DNA of 64,000 nucleotides, taken from positions 1-64,000 of the forward strand of contig CBIHRS010000025.1 of NCBI GenBank assembly GCA_966212505.1. Direction: 5' to 3'. A model generated the notes under the pieces. It was not told the origin of the DNA. It saw only the letters and a list, made by a program, of their open reading frames with translations, and did not search any database. This document shows, piece by piece, positions 46,014 through 55,879 of the stretch. Each line of letters begins with the position of its first letter. Position 1 is the stretch's first letter. Origin of the DNA: CAMLIZ01 sp966212505. Its GTDB lineage: Bacteria; Pseudomonadota; Gammaproteobacteria; Burkholderiales; Burkholderiaceae_C. A program made the translations under genes and the position numbers.

Positions 46014-46997
46014 TCAGCACGGCAAATCGGTCACCTGCCGCCAGGCCCGCGAAAAATCCTCCGGAGCGCCCGCGGAAAACGCGAGCGCTTCAGCGGTGAC
46101 CGGATGGGCGAAGCTCAGCTTCGTCGCATGCAGCGCCTGGCGCGTCATGTCCAGCAGAGGACGGCCGCCATAGAGCGCATCCGCCAGCAGCGGATGGCCG
46201 CGCGACGCGAGATGGACGCGGATCTGGTGGGTGCGGCCGGTGTGCAGCGTGCAGCGCACCGCGCTCACGCCATCGGCGGCACCCAGCAGTTCGACATCGG
46301 TGCGGGCGGGCTTGCCCGAAGGCACGACCGCCATGCGCACGCGCGACTGCGGATCGCGCCCGACCGGTGCATCGATGGTCATTTCGTCCGCACGCAACCG
46401 GCCATGGCACAAGGCCAGGTACTGGCGGTGTACCTCCCGCGCGGCGATGCTGCGCACCAGGGCCGTCACCGCCGGCAGCGTCTTGCCGACCACCATCAAC
46501 CCGGAGGTGTCCTTGTCGAGCCGGTGCACGATGCCCGCCCGCGGCAGCGTCGCCGCCGCTGCATGGTGGGCCAGCAGGCCGTTGAGCAGAGTGCCCGACC
46601 AGTTGCCTGCCGCCGGATGCACCACCAGCCCGGCCGGCTTGTCGACCACCAGCAGGTGTTCGTCCTCGAAGACGATGTGCAGCGGGATTGGCTCGGCACG
46701 GAAGGCCCGGCTTTCGGCGGTGGGCACCAGTTCGACCCGGAGCCGCTGCCCGGCACGCAGGCGCCGCGAGGCCACGCGCGCCATCTGCCCATCGACCTGC
46801 GCATGCCCCTCTTCGATCAAGCCCTGAAGGTGGCTGCGCGAGAACTCGGGGGCCAGGGATACCAGCGCCTTGTCGAGCCGTTCGCCATGCAGCGCTGCAT
46901 CGACCACGCACTCGCGAGCCTCGATCGCTTCGGCATCCGCCTCGTCCTGCGATTCGAGCTCCGCGAGCGGCGCGGCGAGGGAGGGGTCGAGGTTCAT
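46014..46997 (-). CDS. rluD: 23S rRNA pseudouridine synthase RluD
   Basis: Makes pseudouridines 1911, 1915 and 1917 in helix 69 of 23S rRNA. It has 327 residues. An N-terminal S4 domain (about 35-95) includes GERLDKALVSLAPEFSRSHL. The catalytic motif is GIVHRLDKDTSGLMVV with Asp161, and the C-terminal half has HTGRTHQIRVHLASRGHPL. It is divergent from bamD, an arrangement conserved in proteobacteria. The ATG lies only one base outside the bamD -10 hexamer, so its own promoter must lie within or beyond the start of bamD. Confidence 0.96.
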   Translation of the reverse strand: MNLDPSLAAPLAELESQDEADAEAIEARECVVDAALHGERLDKALVSLAPEFSRSHLQGLIEEGHAQVDGQMARVASRRLRAGQRLRVELVPTAESRAFRAEPIPLHIVFEDEHLLVVDKPAGLVVHPAAGNWSGTLLNGLLAHHAAAATLPRAGIVHRLDKDTSGLMVVGKTLPAVTALVRSIAAREVHRQYLALCHGRLRADEMTIDAPVGRDPQSRVRMAVVPSGKPARTDVELLGAADGVSAVRCTLHTGRTHQIRVHLASRGHPLLADALYGGRPLLDMTRQALHATKLSFAHPVTAEALAFSAGAPEDFSRAWRQVTDLPC

Positions 46998-47002
46998 ATA
47001 AT
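46997..47002 (+). promoter_or_regulatory. Perfect -10 hexamer upstream of bamD
   Basis: TATAAT on the plus strand lies 38 bases before the bamD ATG. It shares its first base with the start codon of the divergent rluD. No convincing -35 box lies 16-18 bases upstream, inside rluD. Confidence 0.45.
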
Positions 47003-47039
47003 CGCGCGCGTTCTTGCAGACTACCGACGCCGGCACTGG

Positions 47040-47864
47040 ATGCCGCAGAAAACGATGACCGTTTCCCGAGTGTGGCGCCGCGTGGCGCCGATGGCGCCCC
47101 TGATGTTGGCGGCGCTGCTGACGGCGTGTGGGACCAATCCCAAGGACGAGAACTCCCAGCAGGCCGTCGAGCGATTGTATGCAGACGCCAAGGACGACAT
47201 GAACGCCGGCAACTACGAGTCGGCCGCCAAGCTCCTGGAGCGCGTCGAAGGCCGCGCTGCCGGCACGCTGCTGTCGCAGCAGGCCACGCTGGACCTCGCC
47301 TACGTCTACTACAAGAGCAACGAGCGCGCACAGGCGCTGTCGACGCTCGATCGCTTCATCAAGCTGCACCCGTCGAGCCCCGCGCTCGACTATGCGCTGT
47401 ACCTGCGCGGGCTGGTGAACTTCAACGACAACCGCGGCATCTTCGGCAACCTGGCCAATCAGGACCTGTCCGAGCGCGACCAGCAGGCTTCGCGCGATGC
47501 GCACCAGTCGTTCAAGCAACTGGTCGACCAGTTCCCGAATTCGCGCTACACAGCCGATGCCCGTGTGCGCATGGACTACATCGTCAACACGCTGGCCGAG
47601 TACGAGCTGCACGTGGCGCGCTACTACTACCGGCGCGGCGCCTTCCTGGCCGCGGCCAACCGCGCGCAGCAGGCGGTGCAGGAATTCCAGCAGGCCCCCG
47701 CCATCGAAGAAGCGCTGTACATCATGGCGCAGAGCTACGACAGGCTCGGCCTGCCGCAGCTGCGCGACGACGCCGACCGTGTACTGAAGAAGAACTTCCC
47801 CAACAGCCGCTTCCTGGCCCAGGGCGTGGGCGAGCGCAAGCGCGCGTGGTGGCAGTTCTGGTAA
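47040..47864 (+). CDS. bamD: Outer membrane assembly lipoprotein BamD
   Basis: An essential TPR lipoprotein of the Bam complex that recognises substrates and binds BamA. It has 274 residues. The signal peptide has a lipobox in LMLAALLTACGTN with the lipidated Cys near residue 30. Five TPR-type repeats follow (AVERLYADAKDDMNAGNYES, DLAYVYYKSNERAQALSTLD). The conserved DLSERDQQASRDAHQSFKQL and YYYRRGAFLAAANRAQ are present. An alternative start at 47055 (MTVSRVWRR) would shorten only the signal peptide, and neither start has a strong Shine-Dalgarno sequence. Confidence 0.96.
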   Translation: MPQKTMTVSRVWRRVAPMAPLMLAALLTACGTNPKDENSQQAVERLYADAKDDMNAGNYESAAKLLERVEGRAAGTLLSQQATLDLAYVYYKSNERAQALSTLDRFIKLHPSSPALDYALYLRGLVNFNDNRGIFGNLANQDLSERDQQASRDAHQSFKQLVDQFPNSRYTADARVRMDYIVNTLAEYELHVARYYYRRGAFLAAANRAQQAVQEFQQAPAIEEALYIMAQSYDRLGLPQLRDDADRVLKKNFPNSRFLAQGVGERKRAWWQFW

Positions 47865-47873
47865 ACCGCGCCG

Positions 47874-47890
47874 GCCGAGGCTCCCTCGGC
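47874..47890. terminator. Hairpin between convergent bamD and helicase genes
   Basis: A seven-base-pair stem GCCGAGG/CCTCGGC with a three-base loop lies nine bases after the bamD stop and touches the stop codon of the convergent helicase gene. There is no U tract on either strand. It may protect both 3' ends rather than stop polymerase. Confidence 0.4.
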
Positions 47891-49893
47891 TAGAAGGCTG
47901 TTTCGCGCAAGGCCGCCAGTTCGGCCAGCCACGCGAGCGCCTCCTCTTCGGTCGCCACCGGCTTCATCGGCGGCAATGCGGCACGCAAGCGCTTGCCGTA
48001 TTGCATCTGCGCCATGCGCGGGTCGCACACCACGAGCAGGCCCCGGTCGGTCTCGCTGCGGATCAGGCGTCCGCCACCTTGCTTGAGCGAGATCGCGGCC
48101 TCGGCGACGAAGTGCTCCATGAACGGGTTGCGGCCGGCCGCCTCGAGCTGCTTGACGCGTGCCTCCACCAACGGATCGTTGGGCGGCGGGAACGGCAGCT
48201 TGTCGATGATCACGCACTGCAAGGCTTCGCCGGGCACGTCGATGCCCTCCCAAAAGCTCTGGGAGCCGACGAGCACCGAAGCCGGCCGGCTCATGAAGCT
48301 CTGCATCAGCGTGCGCTTCGGGCTCTCGCCCTGCACCAGCACCTGGATCTCGCTGCCCTGCCCCGCCAGCTCCTCCCGCAATTGCGAGGCGATCTGCTGC
48401 AGCGCGCGCAAGGTGGTGGTCAGCACGAAGCTGCGGCCTCCCAGTGCAATGGCGCAGCGGGCGGCCAGCCGCGCCACCGCCGCGGGATGGCCGCTGTCGC
48501 TGGGCTTGGGAAAGCGCTGCGGGATCCACAGCCGCGCGTGGTTCGCATAGTCGAAGGGACTGTCGAGCTTGAGCGTGCGCGCGTCTTCGAGGCCGGCGCT
48601 GGCGGTGAACCAGCTTAGGTTCTGGTCGTCGCCGAGCGTGGCCGAGGTGAACACCCAGGCCTTGGCAGCGAGTTCGCGCTGCTCGGTGAGCATGTCGCGG
48701 ATGTCGAGCGGCGATTCGACCAGGCGCACCTGCTGCGGCGTGAGGTCGATCCAGCGCACGCGGCCGTCGACGCAGTCGAGGTCGAAACGGCCGGCCAGCG
48801 CGCCGAGCTGCGCTGCGCGCTGCTGCAGCTTGCCGAAATCGGGTGCGATCTCGCTCACGGTGTCCAGCCCCTCCTCAGCCTGCTTGCAGGCCTTGGCCAG
48901 CGCCGCCAGCGCCTCGGCGAAACCCGGCACTTTGGACCGGTCTTCCCAGCGCAGCTTGACGGTGCCACGCACCTCCCGCAGCGGCCCGGCCGCCGCCAGC
49001 CGCAGGTCTCGCGCAGCCCGATCGCAGCCGGCTGCCAGCTCGGACCACGGCACCAGCCCGCGCGCATGCTGCAGACCCGCGGCGAGCATGTCGCGTGCGA
49101 AGTCGATCACCTGGCCGCTGCCCAGCGTGGTGCCCAGGAACTGCACGCCGGCCTCGGCCAGTTGATGCGCCTCGTCGAACACGGCCGCATCGACCGTCGG
49201 CAGCAGCTCAGCCACCCCGCTGTCGCGCAGCGCCATGTCGGCGAAGAACAGGTGGTGGTTCACGACCACGAGGTCGGCTGCCATCGCTTCGCGCCGCGCC
49301 TTCATCACGTGGCAGCTGCGGTAGTGCGGGCACTCGGTGCCGAGGCAGTTCTCGCGGGTGGAGGTGACCAGCGGGATCACCGGCGAACGCTCGTCCAGGC
49401 CTTCGAGTTCGGCCAGGTCGCCGGTGGTGGTGGCCTGAGCCCATTGCTCGATCTTGGCAAGCGCGCGCACCGCCCATCGGTCGGGCAGTTCGGCGCTGTG
49501 GCGAGCCATCTCGAGGCGGTGCAGGCACAGGTAGCTGGCCCGCCCCTTCAGCAATGCCAGCGTCACCGGCACGCGCAGGGCCTCGCGCAGCCGCGGCAGA
49601 TCGCGCAGGAAGAGCTGGTCCTGCAGGCTCTTGGTGGCGGTGCTGACCAGCGCGCGCCGGCCCGACAGCAGCAGCGGCACCAGGTAGCCGAAGGTCTTGC
49701 CCACGCCGGTGCCGGCCTCGGCCACCAGCGCCTCGCGCTGCTCGATCGCCTGCGCCACCGCCTGGGCCAGCACCTGTTGCGCATCGCGCTCCATGTAGCT
49801 GGCGTCGGCCTGCGCCAGCGGTCCGCTGGCTGCGAAAGCCCAGGCCACCTGCTCCTGGAGCGTGGCGGCTCCGAGCGGCATGTCGTCGTTCAT
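47890..49893 (-). CDS. DinG/YoaA-family ATP-dependent DNA helicase
   Basis: An XPD-like superfamily 2 helicase, 667 residues. Walker A is AEAGTGVGKTFGYLVPLLL near residue 75 and the DEAH box is VFDEAHQLAEAG. Four cysteines suitable for an iron-sulfur cluster lie between them (YLCLHR, ENCLGTECPHYRSCHV). The C-terminal motor has VLVGSQSFWEGIDVPG and QGGGRLIRSETDRG. Such 5'-3' helicases resolve R-loops and damaged forks. The choice between DinG and YoaA is not settled by the sequence; the short N-terminus and this size favour YoaA-like. ATG 49893 gives MNDDMPLGAATLQ. Confidence 0.9.
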   Translation of the reverse strand: MNDDMPLGAATLQEQVAWAFAASGPLAQADASYMERDAQQVLAQAVAQAIEQREALVAEAGTGVGKTFGYLVPLLLSGRRALVSTATKSLQDQLFLRDLPRLREALRVPVTLALLKGRASYLCLHRLEMARHSAELPDRWAVRALAKIEQWAQATTTGDLAELEGLDERSPVIPLVTSTRENCLGTECPHYRSCHVMKARREAMAADLVVVNHHLFFADMALRDSGVAELLPTVDAAVFDEAHQLAEAGVQFLGTTLGSGQVIDFARDMLAAGLQHARGLVPWSELAAGCDRAARDLRLAAAGPLREVRGTVKLRWEDRSKVPGFAEALAALAKACKQAEEGLDTVSEIAPDFGKLQQRAAQLGALAGRFDLDCVDGRVRWIDLTPQQVRLVESPLDIRDMLTEQRELAAKAWVFTSATLGDDQNLSWFTASAGLEDARTLKLDSPFDYANHARLWIPQRFPKPSDSGHPAAVARLAARCAIALGGRSFVLTTTLRALQQIASQLREELAGQGSEIQVLVQGESPKRTLMQSFMSRPASVLVGSQSFWEGIDVPGEALQCVIIDKLPFPPPNDPLVEARVKQLEAAGRNPFMEHFVAEAAISLKQGGGRLIRSETDRGLLVVCDPRMAQMQYGKRLRAALPPMKPVATEEEALAWLAELAALRETAF

Positions 49894-49909
49894 CGAAATG
49901 GGGGCTCGC

Positions 49910-50113
49910 TCAGGCGGGTTCGGGGGGATCGAGTTCGGCTTCCAGCCGGGCAATCTGGTCACGCAGCAGCAGGCGGCGCTTCTTCAGCCGCTGCAGCGCC
50001 AGGTCATCCAGCGGAGGTTGATCGGCCAGGCGATCGATCAGGCTGTCGAGGTCGGCATGCTCGATGCGCAGTTCGATCAGGCGGCGCTGGGGCGAATGCA
50101 GGTTGTCGTCCAT
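49910..50113 (-). CDS. YdcH-like DUF465 protein
   Basis: A 67-residue charged helical protein with two helices predicted around a short turn (RRLIELRIEHADLDSLIDRL, LQRLKKRRLLLRDQIARLEA). This fits the DUF465/YdcH family of unknown function. It precedes the helicase gene by 16 bases on the same strand and is divergent from the PP2C phosphatase gene, 69 bases away. Confidence 0.8.
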   Translation of the reverse strand: MDDNLHSPQRRLIELRIEHADLDSLIDRLADQPPLDDLALQRLKKRRLLLRDQIARLEAELDPPEPA

Positions 50114-50182
50114 GGAAAAAGCGCTCGTCCTTCACGGCGAAAAGGCATTGGCACCCCGGGCAGAGAGTTTATATTGCGCCCC

Positions 50183-50950
50183 ATGACTCCCAGCCCTCAA
50201 GGCCATCGCCTTTCTGCCGCGACCGCCCTGCACCGCGGCGACCGCGCCTACCAGCAAGACCAGGTCGAGATCCTGGTGCATCCCCGCGTGACCGGCTGCA
50301 CGCTCGCGGTGGTGGCCGACGGCATGGGCGGCAAGAGCGGGGGCCGCAAGGCGGCGGACCAAGTGGTGCTCACCGCGCAGCAGATCTTCGAGCGCTTCGT
50401 GCCGGGCAAGGACGATGCGCCCGAGACGCTGAAGCAGCTGGTGATGGAAGCGCACCTGATGATCAAGCTCACCGCCATCACCGCCGAAGAAGAGCCGCAC
50501 AGCACGATCGCCGGCTTCCTGATCGAACCCAACCTCGACTGCGCCGTCGTCCACGCCGGGGACTCCCGCGTCTACCACTTCCGCGGCGCCGACATGGTCG
50601 GCCGCACGATCGATCACTCGTACGTGCAGCGCCTGATCGAGGAAGGCAAGATCACCGAGGAAGAAGCCAACACGCATCCGCAGTCCAACCTGCTGACCGG
50701 CTGCCTGGGCACGCACCAGGATCCGCCGACCACGCTGGCGCAGATCGGCCCGCTGCGCATCGGCGACTCGGTCATGGCCTGCAGCGACGGGCTGTGGCAC
50801 TACTTCACGCCGAAGGAACTGGGCGCGATCGTCAACGCCCTGCCTCCGCGCGAAGCCAGCGAGATGCTGGTGGGCAAGGCGCGCCAGCGCGCCCGCGGGG
50901 GTGGCGACAACCTCTCGCTGGCGCTGGTCAAGGTCGATCCGCTGCGCTGA
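50183..50950 (+). CDS. PP2C-type serine/threonine protein phosphatase
   Basis: A metal-dependent phosphatase of the PPM family, 255 residues and soluble. Motifs in order are the weakly conserved start LHRGDRAYQQDQVEI, VVADGMGGKSGGRKAAD with the metal-binding Asp, AVVHAGDSRVYHFR, MACSDGLWHYF and RGGGDNLSLALVKV. No partner kinase gene is adjacent, so its substrate is unknown. It is a lone plus-strand gene, converging on the coiled-coil protein gene 12 bases downstream. Confidence 0.9.
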   Translation: MTPSPQGHRLSAATALHRGDRAYQQDQVEILVHPRVTGCTLAVVADGMGGKSGGRKAADQVVLTAQQIFERFVPGKDDAPETLKQLVMEAHLMIKLTAITAEEEPHSTIAGFLIEPNLDCAVVHAGDSRVYHFRGADMVGRTIDHSYVQRLIEEGKITEEEANTHPQSNLLTGCLGTHQDPPTTLAQIGPLRIGDSVMACSDGLWHYFTPKELGAIVNALPPREASEMLVGKARQRARGGGDNLSLALVKVDPLR

Positions 50951-50962
50951 GCGGCGCCCTCT

Positions 50963-51565
50963 TCAGCGCGACGCCGCGGAGGCCGCCGGCACAGGCAACG
51001 AAGCCGCCGGCTTGTGCGATGCGGCCCGCTTCGCATTGCGCTGCTCCACCTCGCGCCGATGCTCGGCGGCTTCCTTCACCCGCCGCTCGTAGGCCGCCTG
51101 GCGCTCGGCCTGTTCGGCAGCCGTGGGCCGGTCATCGTGAGGCGCCTCAACCGGACGTGAGGCGGCCGGTGCCGAAGAGGCCGCGGCGGCGCGCTGCACG
51201 ATGCGAGGCGCCGGCTCGGGCGGACGCTCCGCAACGGCCTTGCGCTTCTCCTGCATGCGCTGCAGCCGCTCCGCGGCGCGCTGTTTGCGCTGCGCGTCGT
51301 CCAGCACGTTCTGTTCGCGGCTGAGCCGGTCCAGTGCCGAGCGGCGCAACTGGCGCGCCTTCTCGACACACGACGCGACGATGAACTGCGATTCGCAGCG
51401 GGCCACCTCGGCGGCGTAATCGGCCTCGACCTGCTGCCGTTCGCGACTGATACGTGCGCGGTCGGCATCGGCATTCGACTGGGCAACGGCCCAAGGCGCG
51501 GCCAGCCACAGCACGGCGGCCAGCAGGCAGCGCGACAGGCGTTCAGGTGAGCGAGGTATCGACAT
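50963..51565 (-). CDS. Exported coiled-coil protein of unknown function
   Basis: A 200-residue protein that I do not recognise. A signal peptide (LSRCLLAAVLWLAAPWAVAQ) is followed by a charged helical region (DRARISRERQQVEADYAAEV). Two cysteines, in ARCESQFIVASCVEKAR, could form a disulfide, and a long basic coiled coil extends to about residue 110. An alanine/proline-rich stretch and a second short coiled coil rich in R, E and K make up the C-terminus. The start overlaps the end of zapE by 23 bases. The mature protein is probably periplasmic. Confidence 0.7.
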   Translation of the reverse strand: MSIPRSPERLSRCLLAAVLWLAAPWAVAQSNADADRARISRERQQVEADYAAEVARCESQFIVASCVEKARQLRRSALDRLSREQNVLDDAQRKQRAAERLQRMQEKRKAVAERPPEPAPRIVQRAAAASSAPAASRPVEAPHDDRPTAAEQAERQAAYERRVKEAAEHRREVEQRNAKRAASHKPAASLPVPAASAASR

Positions 51566-52640
51566 CCCGGCGTGCAAGCGACAAGAACTCGGTGGACTGC
51601 ATTTCGTGCAGCCGCGACACGGTGCGCGGAAACTCGTGTGCCAGCGGCCCCTCGGTATACAACTCTTCGGCCGGCACCGCAGCCGACATGATGAGCTTGA
51701 CGCGCCGGTCGTACAACACATCCACCAGCCAGGTGAAGCGCCGCGCCTCGGAGGCGAGCCGCGGCGACATCTGCGGCACGTTGGACAGCAGCACGGTGTG
51801 GAACTGCGTCGCGAGCTCGAGGTAGTCGTTCTGCGAGCGTGGGCCGCCGCACAGCGTCTTGAAGTCGAACCAAACCACGCCGCCCGCGCGGCGCCAGGCC
51901 CGCAGCTCGCGGTGTTCGATGTGGAGGATCGGGCTTTCGTCTCGCGCTTCGGTCAGGCGGTCGAAGGCCTCGTTCATCGCCTCGTCGGCTTCGGGGCCGA
52001 GCGGCGTGTGATAGAGCTTGACCTGTTCCAGCGTGCGCTGGCGATAGTCGGTGCCGTTGTCGACGTTGACGATCTCGAGCTTGCTCTTCAACAGCTCGAT
52101 CGCCGGCAGGATGCGGTCGCGGTGCAGGCCGTTGGGGTAGAGCCCATCGGGATGGAAATTGGACGTGGTGACGATGCTGACGCGGTTGGCGAACATCGCC
52201 TCGAGCAGCCGGTGCAGGATCATCGCGTCGGTCACGTCGGCGACGTGGAACTCGTCGAAGCAGATCAACCGATAGCGGCGCGCGATCCGCTTGCCGAGCT
52301 CGTCGAGCGGATTGACCGTGCCCTTGAGCTCCTGCAGCTCACGGTGCACCTCGCGCATGAATTCGTGGAAGTGCAGACGCGTCTTGCGGGTGAGCGGGAC
52401 CGCCTGGAAGAAGCAGTCCATCAGGAAGCTCTTGCCGCGCCCCACTCCGCCGTACATGTAGACCCCACGCGGGATCGGCGGGCGCACCAGCATCTTGGTG
52501 AGCGCGTTGCTGCGCCGGGCCTTGTAGTCGGCCCATTCGTTCTCGCAGCGCTCCAGCGCAGCGACCGCGCGCTGCTGCGCCGGGTCGCTGCGATAGCCGC
52601 GCTCGGCGAGCGTCTGCTCGTAGAGCTGGCGGACGGCCAC
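51543..52640 (-). CDS. zapE: Cell division ATPase ZapE (AFG1 family)
   Basis: An AFG1/LACE1-type AAA ATPase. In E. coli the homologue destabilises FtsZ polymers at division. It has 365 residues. Walker A is YGGVGRGKSFLMDCFF near residue 65 and Walker B is YRLICFDEFHVADV. The family stretch SNFHPDGLYPNGLHRDRILP is present. The start is GTG (MAVRQLYEQTLAERGYR). The gene follows lpdA by seven bases; this pairing of zapE with the odh operon recurs in Burkholderiales. Confidence 0.95.
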   Translation of the reverse strand: MAVRQLYEQTLAERGYRSDPAQQRAVAALERCENEWADYKARRSNALTKMLVRPPIPRGVYMYGGVGRGKSFLMDCFFQAVPLTRKTRLHFHEFMREVHRELQELKGTVNPLDELGKRIARRYRLICFDEFHVADVTDAMILHRLLEAMFANRVSIVTTSNFHPDGLYPNGLHRDRILPAIELLKSKLEIVNVDNGTDYRQRTLEQVKLYHTPLGPEADEAMNEAFDRLTEARDESPILHIEHRELRAWRRAGGVVWFDFKTLCGGPRSQNDYLELATQFHTVLLSNVPQMSPRLASEARRFTWLVDVLYDRRVKLIMSAAVPAEELYTEGPLAHEFPRTVSRLHEMQSTEFLSLARRDVDTSLT

Positions 52641-52647
52641 GATGGCT

Positions 52648-54075
<1,428 letters not shown>

Positions 54076-54102
54076 GAGGAATTCTCGATAGTGTTAGCGT
54101 GA

Positions 54103-54173
54103 CCTCGGCCGGCGCCGGGCCGCCCCAAGGCGGCCGAGGGCCCCCACGGGGGGCAGGAGCGAAGCGACGGGGG
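54103..54173. repeat. GC-rich palindromic intergenic repeat
   Basis: This segment upstream of lpdA folds into two nested hairpins. CCTCGGCC (54103-54110) pairs with GGCCGAGG (54132-54139) around an inner GGCCGCC/GGCGGCC stem. GCCCCC (54140-54145) then pairs with GGGGGC (54149-54154). A tail of AGGAGCGAAGCGACGGGGGC follows. It resembles dispersed intergenic palindromes I recall from Burkholderiales genomes. It is the only copy I see in this window. Confidence 0.55.
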
Positions 54174-54179
54174 CAGACA

Positions 54180-54503
54180 TCACTCCGTCGGCACGAAGAT
54201 CCAGAGCAGCAGGTAGGCCAGCAGGCCGACGCCACCGAAGAAGAAAAGCACCGCGAACAGCAGGCGCCAGATCCACGACTCGACACCGGTGGATCGGGCG
54301 ATGCCGCCGCAGATGCCGCCGAACCAGCGGTCGGACGAACTGCGGCGGAAGCTGTTGATGGCCGCCACGCCGGGCGGCACGCTGCCGGGGGCACTCGGCT
54401 CGCCGGACAGCAGCCGCGCCTTGGCGCGAGCGAACTCCTCATCCGACAGGACACCGCGTTGCCGCAGCTCTTCCAGCTTCTGCAGTTCTTCGCTCAGCGC
54501 CAT
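54180..54503 (-). CDS. Small SHOCT/PspC-domain membrane protein
   Basis: A 107-residue protein. Residues 1-35 form a SHOCT-like short helical domain (EELQKLEELRQRGVLSDEEF). From about 57 a PspC domain starts (DRWFGGICGGIARSTGVESW), ending in a membrane helix (LLFAVLFFFGGVGLLAYLLL). PspC proteins take part in phage-shock envelope-stress responses. No pspA or pspB is adjacent. The gene sits between sucB and lpdA on the same strand, which is unusual for that operon. Confidence 0.85.
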   Translation of the reverse strand: MALSEELQKLEELRQRGVLSDEEFARAKARLLSGEPSAPGSVPPGVAAINSFRRSSSDRWFGGICGGIARSTGVESWIWRLLFAVLFFFGGVGLLAYLLLWIFVPTE

Positions 54504-54523
54504 GACGCGCTCCTTTCGGGGCT

Positions 54524-55804
54524 TTAGATGTCGAACAGCAGGCGCGCCGGATCTTCCAGCGCTTCCTTCATCGCGACCAGGCCCAACACGGCTTCGCGGC
54601 CGTCGATGATGCGGTGGTCGTAGCTCATCGCAAGATAGTTGATCGGGCGGATCACGATCTGACCGTTCTCAACCACCGGGCGGTCCTTGGTGGCATGCAC
54701 GCCGAGGATCGCGCTTTGCGGCGGGTTGATGATCGGGGTCGACAGCATCGAGCCGAACACGCCGCCGTTGGAGATGGAGAAGGTGCCGCCCGAGAGCTCC
54801 TCGATCGACAGCTTGCCGTCCTTGGCCTTGGCGCCGAATTCGGCGATCTTCTTCTCGATGTCGGCGAAGCTCATCTGGTCGCAGTTGCGCAGCACCGGCA
54901 CCACCAGGCCGCGCGGCGAACCCACCGCGATGCCGATGTCGAAGTAGCCGTGGTAGACGATGTCGTTGCCGTCGACCGAGGCGTTCAGCACCGGATAACG
55001 CTTGAGTGCAGCGACAGCAGCCTTGACGAAGAAGCTCATGAAGCCCAGCTTCACGCCGTGCTCCTTCTCGAACTTCTCCTGGAACTTCTTGCGCATCTCC
55101 ATCAGCGGCGCCATGTTCACTTCGTTGAACGTGGTCAGGATGGCGTTGGTGGCCTGCGACTGCAGCAGGCGCTCGGCGATGCGCGCGCGCAGGCGGCTCA
55201 TCGGCACGCGCTGCTCCGGGCGGTCGCCCAGGTTCACGGCGACCGGCGCGGCCACCGCGGGCAGCGCCTTGGCGACGGCCGGCGCGGCAGGCACGGCCAC
55301 CGGTGCAGGCACCGCGGCCGGCTTCGCGCCGCCTTCGAGCACGCCCAGCACGTCGCCCTTGGTGATGCGGCCGTCCTTGCCGGTGCCCGCCACCTGGCCA
55401 GCGGCCAGGTTGTTGTCGGCCATCAGCTTGGCCGCGGCCGGCATCGCGACATCCGACTTCGAACCGCCCGCCGCAGGAGCCGCGGCAGCCGGCGCGGGCG
55501 CCGGAGCAGCTGCAGCCGTGGCTGCCGGAGCAGGCGCAGCAGGCGCAGCCGCACCCGCCTTGCCTTCGGTGTCGATGCGCGCGATGACTTCATCGCTGAC
55601 GACGGTGCTGCCGTCGCCCTTGACGATCTCGCCCATCACGCCGGCCACCGGGGCCGGCACTTCCAGCACGACCTTGTCGGTCTCGACCTCGATCAGGATC
55701 TCGTCCACGGCCACGGCCTCGCCGGGCTTCTTCTTCCACTGCAGCAGGGTGGCTTCGGCCACCGATTCGGACAGCTGCGGAACCTTGACTTCTACGATTG
55801 CCAT
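54524..55804 (-). CDS. sucB: Dihydrolipoyl succinyltransferase (E2 of 2-oxoglutarate dehydrogenase)
   Basis: The core of the 2-oxoglutarate dehydrogenase complex. It has 426 residues. The lipoyl domain is at 1-80 with the lipoylated lysine in EVETDKVVLEV. An alanine/proline-rich linker follows, then the E3-binding domain at about 115-155 (AMPAAAKLMADNNLAAGQVAG), a second linker, and the catalytic domain ending with the HxxxD active site in AMSYDHRIIDGREAV. Start ATG 55804 gives MAIVEVKVPQLSESVAEA. The gene is also called odhB. Confidence 0.98.
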   Translation of the reverse strand: MAIVEVKVPQLSESVAEATLLQWKKKPGEAVAVDEILIEVETDKVVLEVPAPVAGVMGEIVKGDGSTVVSDEVIARIDTEGKAGAAAPAAPAPAATAAAAPAPAPAAAAPAAGGSKSDVAMPAAAKLMADNNLAAGQVAGTGKDGRITKGDVLGVLEGGAKPAAVPAPVAVPAAPAVAKALPAVAAPVAVNLGDRPEQRVPMSRLRARIAERLLQSQATNAILTTFNEVNMAPLMEMRKKFQEKFEKEHGVKLGFMSFFVKAAVAALKRYPVLNASVDGNDIVYHGYFDIGIAVGSPRGLVVPVLRNCDQMSFADIEKKIAEFGAKAKDGKLSIEELSGGTFSISNGGVFGSMLSTPIINPPQSAILGVHATKDRPVVENGQIVIRPINYLAMSYDHRIIDGREAVLGLVAMKEALEDPARLLFDI

Positions 55805-55879
55805 TTCAACTCTCTCGTTGTTCGTGTCGCGCCCGCGCACGCCCGACCCTCCCATGGGGTCGAGCGCACGCCGTCAGGC

